11,123 bases of DNA from Nitrosopumilus sp. UBA526 (GCA_002506665.1 DAXZ01000009.1:12870-23992), one strand, 5' to 3'; shown: positions 1-7,574, counted from the first letter of the stretch. Notes: generated by a model not told the origin, from the letters alone. A program made the numbers and translations.

Positions 1-23
1 TGTTTCTTTTTTACTTCTTCCAT
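1..23 (-). CDS. 5' end of downstream gene, probably RNA polymerase subunit Rpb4/F (partial)
   Basis: Only the first seven codons lie in the window, reading MEEVKKK. The ATG at 21-23 (minus strand) begins one base after the TGA stop of L21e at 25-27, so the two genes are tightly coupled and probably co-transcribed. In many archaea rpl21e is followed by the gene for RNA polymerase subunit F (Rpb4), then DUF655 and ksgA. The identification rests on that conserved order plus a plausible start, not on recognisable domains. It could be another small gene. Confidence 0.5.
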
Positions 24-24
24 A

Positions 25-324
25 TCATACACCGAATGGTTTAATGTGATCCAACCTAGTGATTAAAGTTTTGGATTTGTCACCCAATTTTATATCAAGT
101 GTGATGGCACGCCTACCGACACTTGTAATGACACCTACTTTGCCATGGTACCGTCTGTGTGGCAATCCCTTGTGCTGTCTTGGATCAATAATGACAAGTG
201 CCTGCTGGCCTTTCTGGTATTCACGTAACAGAAACGAGACTCCTCTGGGAGCTTTTTTCTTCATTATAGATCTAGATTTGTGCCTGAACCCATGTGACCG
301 GCCATGTGATTTCTTTGTTGCCAT
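25..324 (-). CDS. rpl21e: 50S ribosomal protein L21e
   Basis: A 99-residue basic protein of the archaeal/eukaryotic L21e family, a structural component of the large ribosomal subunit. The N-terminus (residues 1-30) is rich in Lys, Arg, His and Ser. It is followed by the family's SH3-like beta barrel, with segments such as GLPHRRYHGKVGVI near residues 53-66 and a short C-terminal tail ending in KPFGV. Length and residue pattern match the family, and no frameshift is visible. The ATG at 322-324 is supported by a TATA-like box about 28 nt upstream, which gives a leaderless or nearly leaderless mRNA. It is the first gene of a probable operon running off the left edge. It marks conserved core chromosome on the left side of an accessory island. 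Confidence 0.96.
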   Translation of the reverse strand: MATKKSHGRSHGFRHKSRSIMKKKAPRGVSFLLREYQKGQQALVIIDPRQHKGLPHRRYHGKVGVITSVGRRAITLDIKLGDKSKTLITRLDHIKPFGV

Positions 325-452
325 GTAGTGTAAAATCTCTACAAGCCCCCTATTTAATATGTGGTTTTAGTGATTTTCATTTTACAGAACTATTGATGAT
401 TACGCCTAAATTCTACTTTCTCTTCAAATAACGTATATGTTTATGTCCCAAC
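325..452. other. Intergenic gap between rpl21e and the IS66 relic
   Basis: Apart from the rpl21e promoter, no gene, RNA or clear repeat is visible in this AT-rich stretch. It probably contains the unrecognised outer end of the degraded IS66-type element. No terminal inverted repeat could be matched because the other end of that element is missing. Confidence 0.4.
346..358 (-). promoter_or_regulatory. Archaeal TATA-box promoter for rpl21e
   Basis: On the minus strand the sequence reads ATATTAAATAG, centred about 28 nt before the rpl21e ATG. This is the usual archaeal spacing of a TATA box to a transcription start lying at, or a few bases before, the start codon. No Shine-Dalgarno sequence is seen between the box and the ATG, which fits leaderless translation. 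Confidence 0.6.
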
Positions 453-1124
453 TCACACATACTTTACAATCTCGTCTAAAAGATTACAATCCCTCATCTT
501 CCATGTCATAATACAACTCATTAGATTCCCAAACATCTTACATCCTTTTTGATTTCTCACACATCCTCTAATCTCTCTGTGAATAACTGACTCTCGTAAT
601 GCACACTCTGCTGTATTATTTGTAGGCTCTACTGTATCATACAGCAAGAATGTAAAGAGATCATCTTTTGCATTATTTAATTTGGTTAGAAATTTTTGTA
701 GTGACTCATCATTGATGTGTTCTGAGATGATTCTCTCAAGTAATTTCACTGAAGAATCATATGCCAATTGGTTTGGTTCTTTTATCTTTGATGATGTTGT
801 CACAAAAAATAATTTTTGCAGATAATGATACAGTGATGCAGAGTTTACAGTATCTAGTTTTTCAGAGTAATGTTTTGCCTCTCGCAGTATGTGGGCCCAA
901 CATTTCTGTCTAGTGTTAAATATTTTGTATGGTATTCATCCATCACAAACTGCAACACCTACAAAGGAGCCAAAATGTTGTTGTAATACATTTCTTCCTC
1001 TACTATTCTCTACTGTATTAAAACAAGAGTTATGATTCACAGCAGTCCAAATCCATCCTGTATCTTCATTAATTGAATATTTTGTCTCATCAAAATATCT
1101 AAATGAGATAGTTCCAAGAACCAA
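453..1124 (-). pseudogene. IS66-family transposase, 5'-truncated with one in-frame stop
   Basis: One continuous minus-strand frame from about 1124 to 453, broken by a single TGA at 936-938. Read through, it has the IS66 DDE core in order: FDETKYS with a following GWIW, a VAVCDG segment, QKCWAHILREAKHYSE, and the C-terminal block EPTNNTAECALRESVIHREI with GCVRNQKG. The three expected catalytic acidic residues are therefore present. The stop replaces the Trp normally found after the second catalytic Asp (DGW), so TGG to TGA is the simplest explanation. The N-terminal half of the protein (zinc-finger and helix-turn-helix region) is absent: the homology stops near 1125-1136, where an unrelated transposase begins on the other strand. 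Dead as a transposase. Confidence 0.85.
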
Positions 1125-1136
1125 TGAAAGAACTAG

Positions 1137-1655
1137 GTAAGGGCTGATGAGATATGGATTAAGATTAACGGAAAGCAGAATTATCTATTTGCCTCAATGG
1201 ATTATGATACTAGATATTGGTTAGCTAGTGATATGGCAAAGACAAAATTTCAATATAATGCAGATACATTACTGGAACTGACCAAAAAGCAGATAGGTAA
1301 ATCACCTGTCCATTTTGTAACTGACGGATTACCAGCTTACATGAAATCAAGTAAGAAAGTATTTGGAAAGAAAACAAACCACATTAGACATATTCACCTG
1401 AAAGGCGATATGAACAATAATAAAATGGAAAGATTGAATGGTGAAATAAGAGATCATGAGAAAGTCTTCAGAGGTTCAAAAAAGTTTGATACTCCTTTGA
1501 TAGATGGAATGAAAGCATACTACAATTATACAAAGAAACATGGTGGCCTAAAGGGTAAGACACCAGCAGAGGAAGCTATGATTAAAGTTGATGTAAAGAA
1601 CAAATGGATTACATTAATTCAAAATGCTAGTTTATACAAGGAAAATTCAATTTAG
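1137..1655 (+). pseudogene. IS6/IS240-like DDE transposase, 5'-truncated
   Basis: The frame opens at 1137, directly after a stop, and the homology starts before the first ATG (1197): the upstream codons read RADEIWIKINGKQNYLFAS, the part of the fold carrying the first catalytic Asp. The second Asp is in VTDGLPAY and the catalytic Glu in NNKMERLNGEIRD, followed by KTPAEEA and a conserved-looking tail KWITLIQNASL. The catalytic core is thus whole, but the N-terminal DNA-binding part (about 50-70 residues in this family) is missing, so the gene is probably inactive. The stop at 1653-1655 lies 39 bases before an IS6-type end. A tail of the same family recurs on the minus strand at 3844-3955. The family name is from motif recognition and could be a related archaeal rve-type group. 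Confidence 0.8.
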
Positions 1656-1665
1656 AGAAGATCAT

Positions 1666-1694
1666 GATTCACCACCCGATAACCCGACAGAACC
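1666..1694 (+). repeat. Right end of the IS6-like element
   Basis: Read inward from 1694 on the minus strand, the sequence begins GGTTCTGTCGGGTTATCGG. IS6-family ends typically begin GG with CTG a few bases in. It shares the pattern GGTnCTGTnnnGTTATnGG with the inverted repeats at 3762 and 5533, and a further inner match (AATcAtGATCTTCT) to the 3762 end. The partner left end is not in the window. Confidence 0.6.
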
Positions 1695-1705
1695 TTCGAT
1701 CATAA

Positions 1706-1716
1706 CTTTTATAAAC
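1706..1716 (+). promoter_or_regulatory. TATA box for the secreted protease-like gene
   Basis: CTTTTATAAAC lies about 26 nt upstream of the ATG at 1737, giving a predicted start of transcription at or beside the ATG (leaderless). The box sits only about a dozen bases beyond the outer end of the IS6-like element, so the IS lies immediately upstream of this promoter. Confidence 0.6.
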
Positions 1717-1736
1717 TGTTAGGTGATCATTGATCG

Positions 1737-3731
1737 ATGATTAGACACTACGTAATAATGACTTCAATAGTCATGATGTTGTTAATACCAATTACATCTA
1801 TGGCACAAATACCGGGCGAAGAAGATTTTACAGACTTTGGATCAACAGGTACAGTAAATGAAATTCAAGTTGCACATAATATTATACTAGATATTATGCA
1901 CGGACTAGATACTGATGAGCCGATAGCTAATGTATTTGATGATGTACCAATAGTAGTACTAGGTATAGTTGAAAAAGATGGAAAAGAAGTTCTACATGTG
2001 GGGTTATTTGATGATGCTTTTTATGAACATCAATCAATGTTTAAAGAAGCACTCTATGAAAGATTTCCAGGTGTAGACTTTCATTTAGAGGCGGGTGACT
2101 ATATACGATTCAATCAGCTATCCCAAATTCAACAGTCTACAAATCCACGAGCAGCAATTCCTGATAATACATCTAGGCAAGGATTGACAAGTAGTATCCA
2201 AATAACAGATAATGCAGTTATTGGTGCAATATCTATAAGTGTAGATATAACACATACCTTTCGAGGAGATCTTAAAGTTGATCTTATTGCACCTAATGGT
2301 GATGTTATAATATTACATAATAGACAAGGTGGGGGTCTTGATAATTTAGTTCAAACTTACACTACAGAGCTATCTACATTAATCAATGAGACCGCTACAG
2401 GAACTTGGACTTTACGTGTTGGAGATTATGCTGGAAGCGATACGGGTACTCTACAAAGTTGGAGTATTACAATTACGCCACAATCTACAACTCCATCTGA
2501 GAGTACTGCGATTTTTGAAGACACATTTGAGAATGGTTTAGGACGATGGACAGAATCCGGTGATATCAATTGGAGAGCAGACAGATTTGATGAAAACAAT
2601 AATCCTCCCGGTCTATCTGGTTCAAATAATGTTGCAGAAGCTGATAACTGTAATAACACATGTATTTTGACTCTATCCACACCAATTAATCTAAGCTCAC
2701 ATAATTCTGCATCATTGCAGTTTTGGCGATATATTGATAGATCTTTAGATAGTGGAGAATATCTCAAAGTCGAAGTATCTACAAACGGAAGAACATGGAT
2801 CACACTTGATACATGGAGTGATGATAATGATGACGATGATGATGCATGGCATGCAGAAAGTTATGACTTGTCATCATATCTAAGTTCAAGAACATTTTCG
2901 ATGAGATTCGTTGCAGAAATGTCCTCTACTTCTGAAGATGTTGGAATTGATAATGTGCAAATTGTATCTGAATCTACACCAACACCTGTAATTCCAGTAA
3001 CATGTAATGATCTTCCTAGAGAATCAGTACCAATACAAGGCGGTGATAAAAACCATGTTGTAACAGCACAAAACAGATTTTTAGGTTGTTCAACAACAAC
3101 ACTTGGCGGTCTTACTGTTGATGGTATATCTGGCTTTGTAATTTCAGGTCATTCTGCAGATGCACCGGGTACTGTGGGTAATTATGTTGTCCATCATAGA
3201 ACTAGTGGGAATATATCTCCAAATGATGTACTTGGTAGAGTACTAGTACACCCTAGTCCTATAGGTGGTTCTCTAACAGCTGATGCAGCATTTGCAGAAT
3301 ACCCATTAGGATGTACTATTGAGTTTCTAGGATTTTGCTTTGCAAATGGTCCTTTGGAAAAAGTTGTACCGCTTAGAATAGATGGTGAAACTAGAACTTA
3401 TACGGTAACCGGCAGTGATGCACCTTCTATAAATGACCGCATACAAATTTCTGGCATGATAAGTGGTGATCTTCAAGGTACAGTCTTGACTAATACTATG
3501 ACTGGTCTGTTAGAATCCGGTTCTACTTCACAATTACATTTTGTAAGACTGTCTACTTTACATGTTGATGGTGATAGTGGTGCTCCAGTATACACAATAC
3601 CTAATGAATCTGGAAATACCGAAATAGTTGGTATTCTTGCAGGAAACACCCTATACAACGAACGACCTGTAATGGTATTTTCATCTTGGCAAAATGTCGA
3701 AACACATCTTGGACTTGATCCAATCTCCTAA
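1737..3731 (+). CDS. Secreted multidomain protein: P domain, MAM/jelly-roll-like domain, trypsin-like serine protease domain
   Basis: A 664-residue, probably exported protein. Residues 1-23 form a Sec-type signal peptide (hydrophobic IVMMLLIPIT, cleavage likely after SMA). Residues 24-145 match nothing I know. About 146-248 resemble a proprotein-convertase P domain (VDITHTFRGDLKVDLIAPNG, then GTWTLRVGDYAG). About 259-412 look like a MAM/jelly-roll beta sandwich (IFEDTFENGLGRW ... VGIDNVQI), with an Asp-rich loop near 361-369 that could bind calcium. About 421-660 look like a chymotrypsin-fold domain. Its probable triad is His472 (GFVISGHSA), Asp516 (TADAAFAEY) and Ser614 (VDGDSGAPVY). No C-terminal membrane anchor is seen. 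The frame is intact and has its own TATA box and a downstream T-run. Seen: motifs and signal peptide. Known: P domains often accompany secreted proteases. Inferred: extracellular proteolysis or substrate binding. Substrate unknown. Confidence 0.85.
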   Translation: MIRHYVIMTSIVMMLLIPITSMAQIPGEEDFTDFGSTGTVNEIQVAHNIILDIMHGLDTDEPIANVFDDVPIVVLGIVEKDGKEVLHVGLFDDAFYEHQSMFKEALYERFPGVDFHLEAGDYIRFNQLSQIQQSTNPRAAIPDNTSRQGLTSSIQITDNAVIGAISISVDITHTFRGDLKVDLIAPNGDVIILHNRQGGGLDNLVQTYTTELSTLINETATGTWTLRVGDYAGSDTGTLQSWSITITPQSTTPSESTAIFEDTFENGLGRWTESGDINWRADRFDENNNPPGLSGSNNVAEADNCNNTCILTLSTPINLSSHNSASLQFWRYIDRSLDSGEYLKVEVSTNGRTWITLDTWSDDNDDDDDAWHAESYDLSSYLSSRTFSMRFVAEMSSTSEDVGIDNVQIVSESTPTPVIPVTCNDLPRESVPIQGGDKNHVVTAQNRFLGCSTTTLGGLTVDGISGFVISGHSADAPGTVGNYVVHHRTSGNISPNDVLGRVLVHPSPIGGSLTADAAFAEYPLGCTIEFLGFCFANGPLEKVVPLRIDGETRTYTVTGSDAPSINDRIQISGMISGDLQGTVLTNTMTGLLESGSTSQLHFVRLSTLHVDGDSGAPVYTIPNESGNTEIVGILAGNTLYNERPVMVFSSWQNVETHLGLDPIS

Positions 3732-3744
3732 TCTTTTTTTATTA
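3732..3744 (+). terminator. T-run terminator after the protease-like gene
   Basis: The stop codon is followed at once by ATCTTTTTTTATT on the coding strand. Archaeal RNA polymerase stops at such oligo-T tracts without needing a hairpin, and none is seen here. It lies just before the inverted-repeat-bounded element that starts at 3762. Confidence 0.55.
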
Positions 3745-3761
3745 TACAAAATAATAATTTA

Positions 3762-3823
3762 AGGTACTGTGTAGTTATAGGTAGCTAGGCGTAATACACG
3801 ATCTTCTAAGGATTGTAAAATTT
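3762..3823 (+). repeat. Left long inverted repeat
   Basis: Aligns to the reverse complement of 5476-5533. Shared blocks are AGGTACTGTGTAGTTAT, GTAATACACGAT, TTCTAAGGATTG and AAAATTT. By eye there are three substitutions, one 3-base gap and one 1-base gap. The outer GGTACTGT fits the IS6 end pattern. Confidence 0.85.
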
Positions 3824-3843
3824 GTCAAGTTCTAAAATGATGA

Positions 3844-3955
3844 TTATTGGTATTGACTAAGTGCGGCATTTTGAATTAGAGTTTTCCACTTGCTAGAACC
3901 ATCTACTAGAATACCTGTCTTTTCTGCTGGAGTCTTTTTACCGATTCCACCTGGG
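3844..3955 (-). pseudogene. C-terminal fragment of an IS6/IS240-like transposase
   Basis: Minus-strand codons read GGIGKKTPAEKTGILVDGSS then KWKTLIQNAALSQYQ and stop. This parallels the end of the transposase at 1137-1655 (GGLKGKTPAEEA ... KWITLIQNASLYKEN). Homology stops near 3955; the sequence beyond belongs to a different gene on the plus strand. The fragment ends 83 bases inside the left inverted repeat's outer edge, as expected for the 3' end of an IS transposase. The open frame continues upstream to 4044, but that part has no resemblance to the family and should not be counted as part of the gene. Confidence 0.8.
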
Positions 3956-5395
3956 CTAATCCATTGAATCCATACATCACAAATTATTTTATTCAAATTA
4001 GTGGAGACAGTACGACTAGTTTTACTATCTCTGGATCCTATCACGGTTGGTCATTGGTCAAGAACACGTTCGGTTGTGAAATTGATATTAAATTGTATGC
4101 AGTAGCAGGCAACAAAATATCCTATCATCAAACACTATCATTCCGAAATGTAGATTATTGCACATCTACAAATACTTTAACTTCTCATCCTCCTTTGCCA
4201 CCAACTAACTTTAGAATTAATACAGATATTCCACAAGAATTTTTTGATCCATTAGTCTTAGATTTTACTTGGGATATTCCTGTTGATGATACAATTACAA
4301 AATTTAGAGTTGTTATATTAACTGGCGATGTTAATATTTTTACTGATCTGCCAATAAGTAATAATTGGTCAATGAGTGTTGATGGAACAGATTGCAAAAT
4401 AAATTTTTACTTTGTATTCAATAAATAATGATAATATTTTATCTGAACCATCTAATATTATCCATGTTACAAATGTTGAATATTGTACAGTTGATGAAAC
4501 TTTCACAACAAAGAAAAAATGGTAGTAGTGAAAATGATTGGAGAACAAAACCAACATTTGGTAAATCATGGGAAAATCAATCATTACAAATTGTAGATGT
4601 AGGTTTTGTTTTTAATGATATTCCATTAACTATTGTAGATAATTTTCATACTGATTTTGTTTTAACAAATAATACTATTGGTGAGGATAATCTAATCAAA
4701 ATTACATCATATGCTCCAAATGATTTCAAGTCTGCAACTCTTTCTCTTAGTATTCCAGAAATAGGTGAATTGAATGAAGCAGAAACTAACATCATACTAA
4801 ATCTTAGTAGAAACTATACCAATCCAAATGATTATGACATCACTCACTAGTACATGAACAAAAAGAGAATCTAATAGATCAAGATATTACAATTGCTGAA
4901 ATTAACAAAGTCAAATGTTCAATATCTGATATTGATGAAAGATGTTTTGAGTTTAGTATTTTCTTTTCAATTAATACCCCTCTCAAATATAATGTGGTAG
5001 CCATTTCAGCTATTGATACAAAAAATAGAATCAATACGACTTACATCAATGAGGGGTTAGAATTTACTGGAGATTCATTGCTTACTCCTGAAACTCATGA
5101 ATTATACTATAGAGCAGGAAATCAACATCCATTAGAAATCATTACTCTTATTCAAGAAGATAGAAGATTCAATGTATGGACTGATCAAAATGGATATCTT
5201 TGGCATCAAAATAATCATAATACTTGGATCCAAGACACTAGGACCGAACCTTCTCCAAGAATGAATGATCCATCAAGTAATAGCATGACTAGAAATCGCA
5301 GTAATTTTGATAATGCAATAGCTCTTGCAAAAGAAAAAGCATTAATTGTATTTGACAGTAGTCAAATTATAAATTCATTATATAACAATAAATGA
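3956..5395 (+). pseudogene. Broken beta-sandwich (FN3-like) protein of unknown function
   Basis: I do not recognise the protein. It reads as one gene with three frame changes: about 4418-4426, about 4508-4520 (near an A-run) and about 4838-4850. The joined product is roughly 470 residues. The first piece includes PPLPPTNFRINTD and VLDFTWDIPVDDTITKFRVV, which resemble fibronectin-type-III beta strands. Between the first two breaks the plus-2 frame reads LSEPSNIIHVTNVEYCTVDE, and after the third break HEQKENLIDQDITIAEINK continues into the last open frame, which ends at 5395. The 5' end abuts the transposase fragment and has no promoter or signal peptide, so the start is probably lost. Surface or adhesion role is only a guess from the fold. 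The A-run shift could be a sequencing error; three shifts together favour decay. Confidence 0.55.
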
Positions 5396-5475
5396 ACTAT
5401 TACCTAGATATTGAAAATGAGTTAGAAATCAAGTACCTAAACAAGAAATATTTAACCTGTTTCTTTGATCGGAAT

Positions 5476-5533
5476 AAATTTTCAATCCTTAGAAAATCGT
5501 GTATTACACCTAACCGATAACTACACAGTACCT
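5476..5533 (-). repeat. Right long inverted repeat
   Basis: Reverse-complement partner of 3762-3823. Its outer end (position 5533) lies only five bases from the stop codon of the convergent tcmP gene, so the element sits right against tcmP's 3' end without cutting it. The stretch 5396-5475 between the pseudogene and this repeat shows nothing recognisable. Confidence 0.85.
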
Positions 5534-5538
5534 ATTTT

Positions 5539-6471
5539 TCATGTAAACCATTTTGTAATTTCTGTAGACTTGTTGGCTAAAACTTTACATGCATCTCTGA
5601 TCATTTCAGTAGTTGCTACACTCATTACTTTACTTCCATCATTAATGACATTTCTCCCACCATTACTATTTGTGGCTATGATTATATCGTACAATTTCTT
5701 TTGTCCCATTTGAAAAACAGGTATCACAAAAACATATTTTTTAAATCTATGAATTTGTCGTATATACAATTCGAGCAGATCATCGCCCTCTGAATATTTA
5801 CTCCAATCAGAATTTCCGTAAAAGCTATCCATTGATTTTTTATATGCATTCCCTGTTTCTACATTGGATCTGTGACGTGTAATTACATGTGTCATGAATG
5901 TGAAAAATATATCTGCTGTCTCAATGCGTAATAACTTCTCCATTAATTTCCACTTCATCTCTTTAAATCCAACTGGATCTACAAATATCAAAAAACCTCT
6001 TCCAAATCGCTTTTTACCTTCTACAAAACTTACCGTGTCTTCAAAAGTTCTTACGACTGGTTTATATGATTTTGTACCTACAGATGGTTTGAGATTTACT
6101 AATCTTTGTTTCAGTGTTTTTATTGATTCTTCATCAATATCTGACATGAAATACTCGGTAAATGGAAATTCAGGATTTCTAAGACTTGCTATGATTGGGG
6201 ATCCTGGAAATATTTCATCTTTTAAATCTAATCCCTCAAAATCAATTAATCCTGTTCCACAATGAGTATCTACATAACACCAACTATCAAATTTTGACTG
6301 TTTCCTCATAATTTTTACATAACTACTAATGTAATAATCTAAAATTAATAATTTTTTAATTGACCAAATTTGGCCTGGTGATGTTTTCAAAGAATCTGTT
6401 TTTATTGTGTTGACTTGATTCACTAACAAACTAATTCTTTTTTTTGTCCATGAGTAAGGATCAAATATCAT
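5539..6471 (-). CDS. tcmP: Three-Cys-motif partner protein TcmP
   Basis: A 310-residue protein matching the three-Cys-motif partner (TcmP) family, which has a methyltransferase-like fold and is known for pairing with Gp37/Gp68-type three-Cys-motif proteins. Visible motifs: WSIKKLLILDYYISSYVKIM (35-54), the glycine loop YVDTHCGTGL (66-75), GSPIIA (90-95), the acidic strand end MSDIDEES (109-116), and FVDPVGFKEMKW (163-174), typical of the family's 'DP.G' region. No cysteine cluster or membrane segment is seen. The frame is clean and of about normal length. The partner gene is present on the opposite strand at 7628, separated by a decayed IS element. Biochemical role is not established to my knowledge; SAM-dependent modification is an inference from the fold. 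The ATG at 6469-6471 has no strong Shine-Dalgarno sequence. Confidence 0.85.
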   Translation of the reverse strand: MIFDPYSWTKKRISLLVNQVNTIKTDSLKTSPGQIWSIKKLLILDYYISSYVKIMRKQSKFDSWCYVDTHCGTGLIDFEGLDLKDEIFPGSPIIASLRNPEFPFTEYFMSDIDEESIKTLKQRLVNLKPSVGTKSYKPVVRTFEDTVSFVEGKKRFGRGFLIFVDPVGFKEMKWKLMEKLLRIETADIFFTFMTHVITRHRSNVETGNAYKKSMDSFYGNSDWSKYSEGDDLLELYIRQIHRFKKYVFVIPVFQMGQKKLYDIIIATNSNGGRNVINDGSKVMSVATTEMIRDACKVLANKSTEITKWFT

Positions 6472-6510
6472 ACTTTTTATGAAAATATGATCTAATTAAC
6501 TTTACATTTT

Positions 6511-6527
6511 TCAAAGTGTTTATAATT
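6511..6527 (-). promoter_or_regulatory. Possible TATA box for tcmP
   Basis: On the minus strand TTTTAATTATAAACAC lies about 48 nt upstream of the tcmP ATG, implying a leader of about 20 nt. It is adjacent to the left copy of the 17 bp direct repeat, so the promoter survived the neighbouring IS insertion. The whole region is AT-rich, so the choice of box is uncertain. Confidence 0.35.
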
Positions 6528-6532
6528 AAAAA

Positions 6533-6549
6533 AAATTAACCTTTAGTTA
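6533..6549 (+). repeat. Left copy of 17 bp direct repeat flanking the IS481-like element
   Basis: AAATTAACCTTTAGTTA occurs here and again, exactly, at 7558-7574. The two copies flank the IS481-like element, as a target-site duplication would. Seventeen bases is long for this IS family, so part may be pre-existing similarity. Confidence 0.75.
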
Positions 6550-7557
6550 TCTATTGTACAGAAATTAGGTCGCACTAATTTTAAGTGTCATGCAAAGGAA
6601 TACTCTATTGATCAAGAAAAACGATGAAAGAAAGACTAACTACAAAGATACATAATCAACCAATGCAGGAAGGGTCGCAGTACGGCCCTGATTGCGCAAG
6701 ATGTGAAAAGGTCACAGAGACACATTCAAAGACTTTGTGCAGAGTACAAAAAGACAGGCGTCATACACAATCCACTAAACCAGGAAGGCCCAGCATACCA
6801 CCTATGCCCGGAACGAGGCTGACATGGTAATGAAACAATACGAGAAAGAGCCATCCGGGGTGTTACGAGTGGCAAAGAATCTGAGAATAAAACACAATAT
6901 AGGATACCGCATCGTATATCAAATAATGGACTAGTTACACCGTCAGCCGCCAAATCCAGGAAACACAAATGGGTAAGATTTGAACGCAGGTATTCCAATG
7001 CAATGTGGCATGTAGACTGGCGCATCATGAGGGACTCACGCTTCAGGGGGTTCAATCTAGTCACATATCTTGGTGATTCCTCGAGGTGCATCGTTGCAGC
7101 ACAGATATTCACCCAGGCTACATCGGAGAATGCAGTTACTGTTCTCAGAAAGGCAATTGCAAACTTTGGTGCGCCTGCAACAATACTGTCTGATAACGGT
7201 TCATGTTTTGAGGGACAGAACGGCAGAAAGACTGCAAAGTCATGGAGACCTACCAGCCTTTGAGGCAGAGCTCTTAGACCGTGGAATAAACTCCAGACCA
7301 TACCATCCGCAGACAAACGGCAAGCTTGAGCGGTTCCATCGCAGCATAGGGGATGAAATATTTCACTATGAAAGTCTGTCCTCATATGTAGAATATTATA
7401 ATGAGTGCTGACTACACTTTGCATTGGATATAGACAATGGAGAGACACCGCTCAAGGCATTTTCGACAAGAAAAGCCACAAATGCGATCATAAAAAGCAA
7501 CCCAAAATGGATGGAGGATGACACCGATGACTAGGCGACATAATTTCTATATACTAC
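6550..7557 (+). mobile_element. IS481-like insertion sequence, inactive
   Basis: An element of about 1 kb with terminal inverted repeats. The left core AGAAATTAGGTCGC (6560-6573) matches the reverse complement of 7535-7548 with one mismatch, and each core lies 9-10 bases inside the flanking direct repeat. It contains one decayed transposase whose stop codon abuts the right repeat. Base composition is visibly more GC-rich than the tcmP and Gp37-like genes on either side, a sign of separate origin. It sits in the divergent intergenic region between those genes. Confidence 0.78.
6624..7534 (+). pseudogene. IS481-like (rve/DDE) transposase with several frameshifts and a stop
   Basis: The reconstructed order is: MKERLTTK (start at 6624), then after a frame change near 6650 a helix-turn-helix part reading GRSTALIAQDVKRSQRHIQR and LCAEYKKTGVIH. 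A change near 6815 leads to EADMVMKQYEKEPSG and GYRIVYQIMD. A change near 6925 leads to NGLVTPSAAKSRKHKWVRFE and the catalytic core WHVDWR ... LVTYLGDSSRC ... TILSDNGSCF. A change near 7210-7255 leads to FEAELLDRGI, SRPYHPQTNGKLERFHRSIG and YVEYYNEC. A TGA at 7409-7411 follows, then LHFALDIDNGETPLKAF to the end. The Asp, Asp and Glu of the catalytic core are all still encoded. At least four frame changes plus a stop make it clearly dead. Family assignment (IS481 versus a near relative) is from motif memory. Confidence 0.8.
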
Positions 7558-7574
7558 AAATTAACCTTTAGTTA
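7558..7574 (+). repeat. Right copy of 17 bp direct repeat
   Basis: Exact copy of 6533-6549. Joining the two flanks at this repeat restores an uninterrupted intergenic region of about 130 bp between tcmP and the Gp37-like gene, each of which keeps its own upstream elements. Confidence 0.75.

Larger units (their letters stand above)
3762..5533. mobile_element. IS6-like element remnant bounded by long inverted repeats, carrying unrelated coding sequence
   Basis: The segment is bounded by imperfect inverted repeats at 3762-3823 and 5476-5533, whose outer ends begin AGGTACTGTGTAGTTAT. Inside, next to the left repeat, is the C-terminal tail of an IS6-like transposase reading toward that repeat. 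The rest is occupied by a frameshifted beta-sandwich protein gene. A normal IS6 element is about 0.8 kb, so 1.77 kb with most of the transposase missing suggests replacement or cargo capture, or two inverted IS copies of which one is reduced to its end. No convincing target-site duplication was found outside the repeats. Confidence 0.6.

Noticed and set aside
2426..2803. Minus-strand frame inside the protease-like gene
   Set aside because: It is antisense to clear P-domain and MAM-like coding sequence.
2818..2850. GATGAT-like repeat as a tandem repeat or CRISPR-like unit
   Set aside because: It is simply the codons of an Asp-rich loop in the protease-like protein.
3750..3762. Target-site duplication around the long inverted-repeat element
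   Set aside because: The 8 bases on each side (before 3762 and after 5533) are AT-rich but do not match.
3956..4044. Upstream extension of the minus-strand transposase tail open frame
   Set aside because: Homology to the transposase stops near 3955. The rest is antisense to the plus-strand beta-sandwich sequence.
5894..6265. Plus-strand frame inside tcmP
   Set aside because: It is antisense to the family motifs of TcmP.
6726..7448. Long minus-strand open frame of 240 codons
   Set aside because: It lies wholly antisense to the IS481-like transposase, whose motifs are clear on the plus strand. The encoded protein has no recognisable motif.
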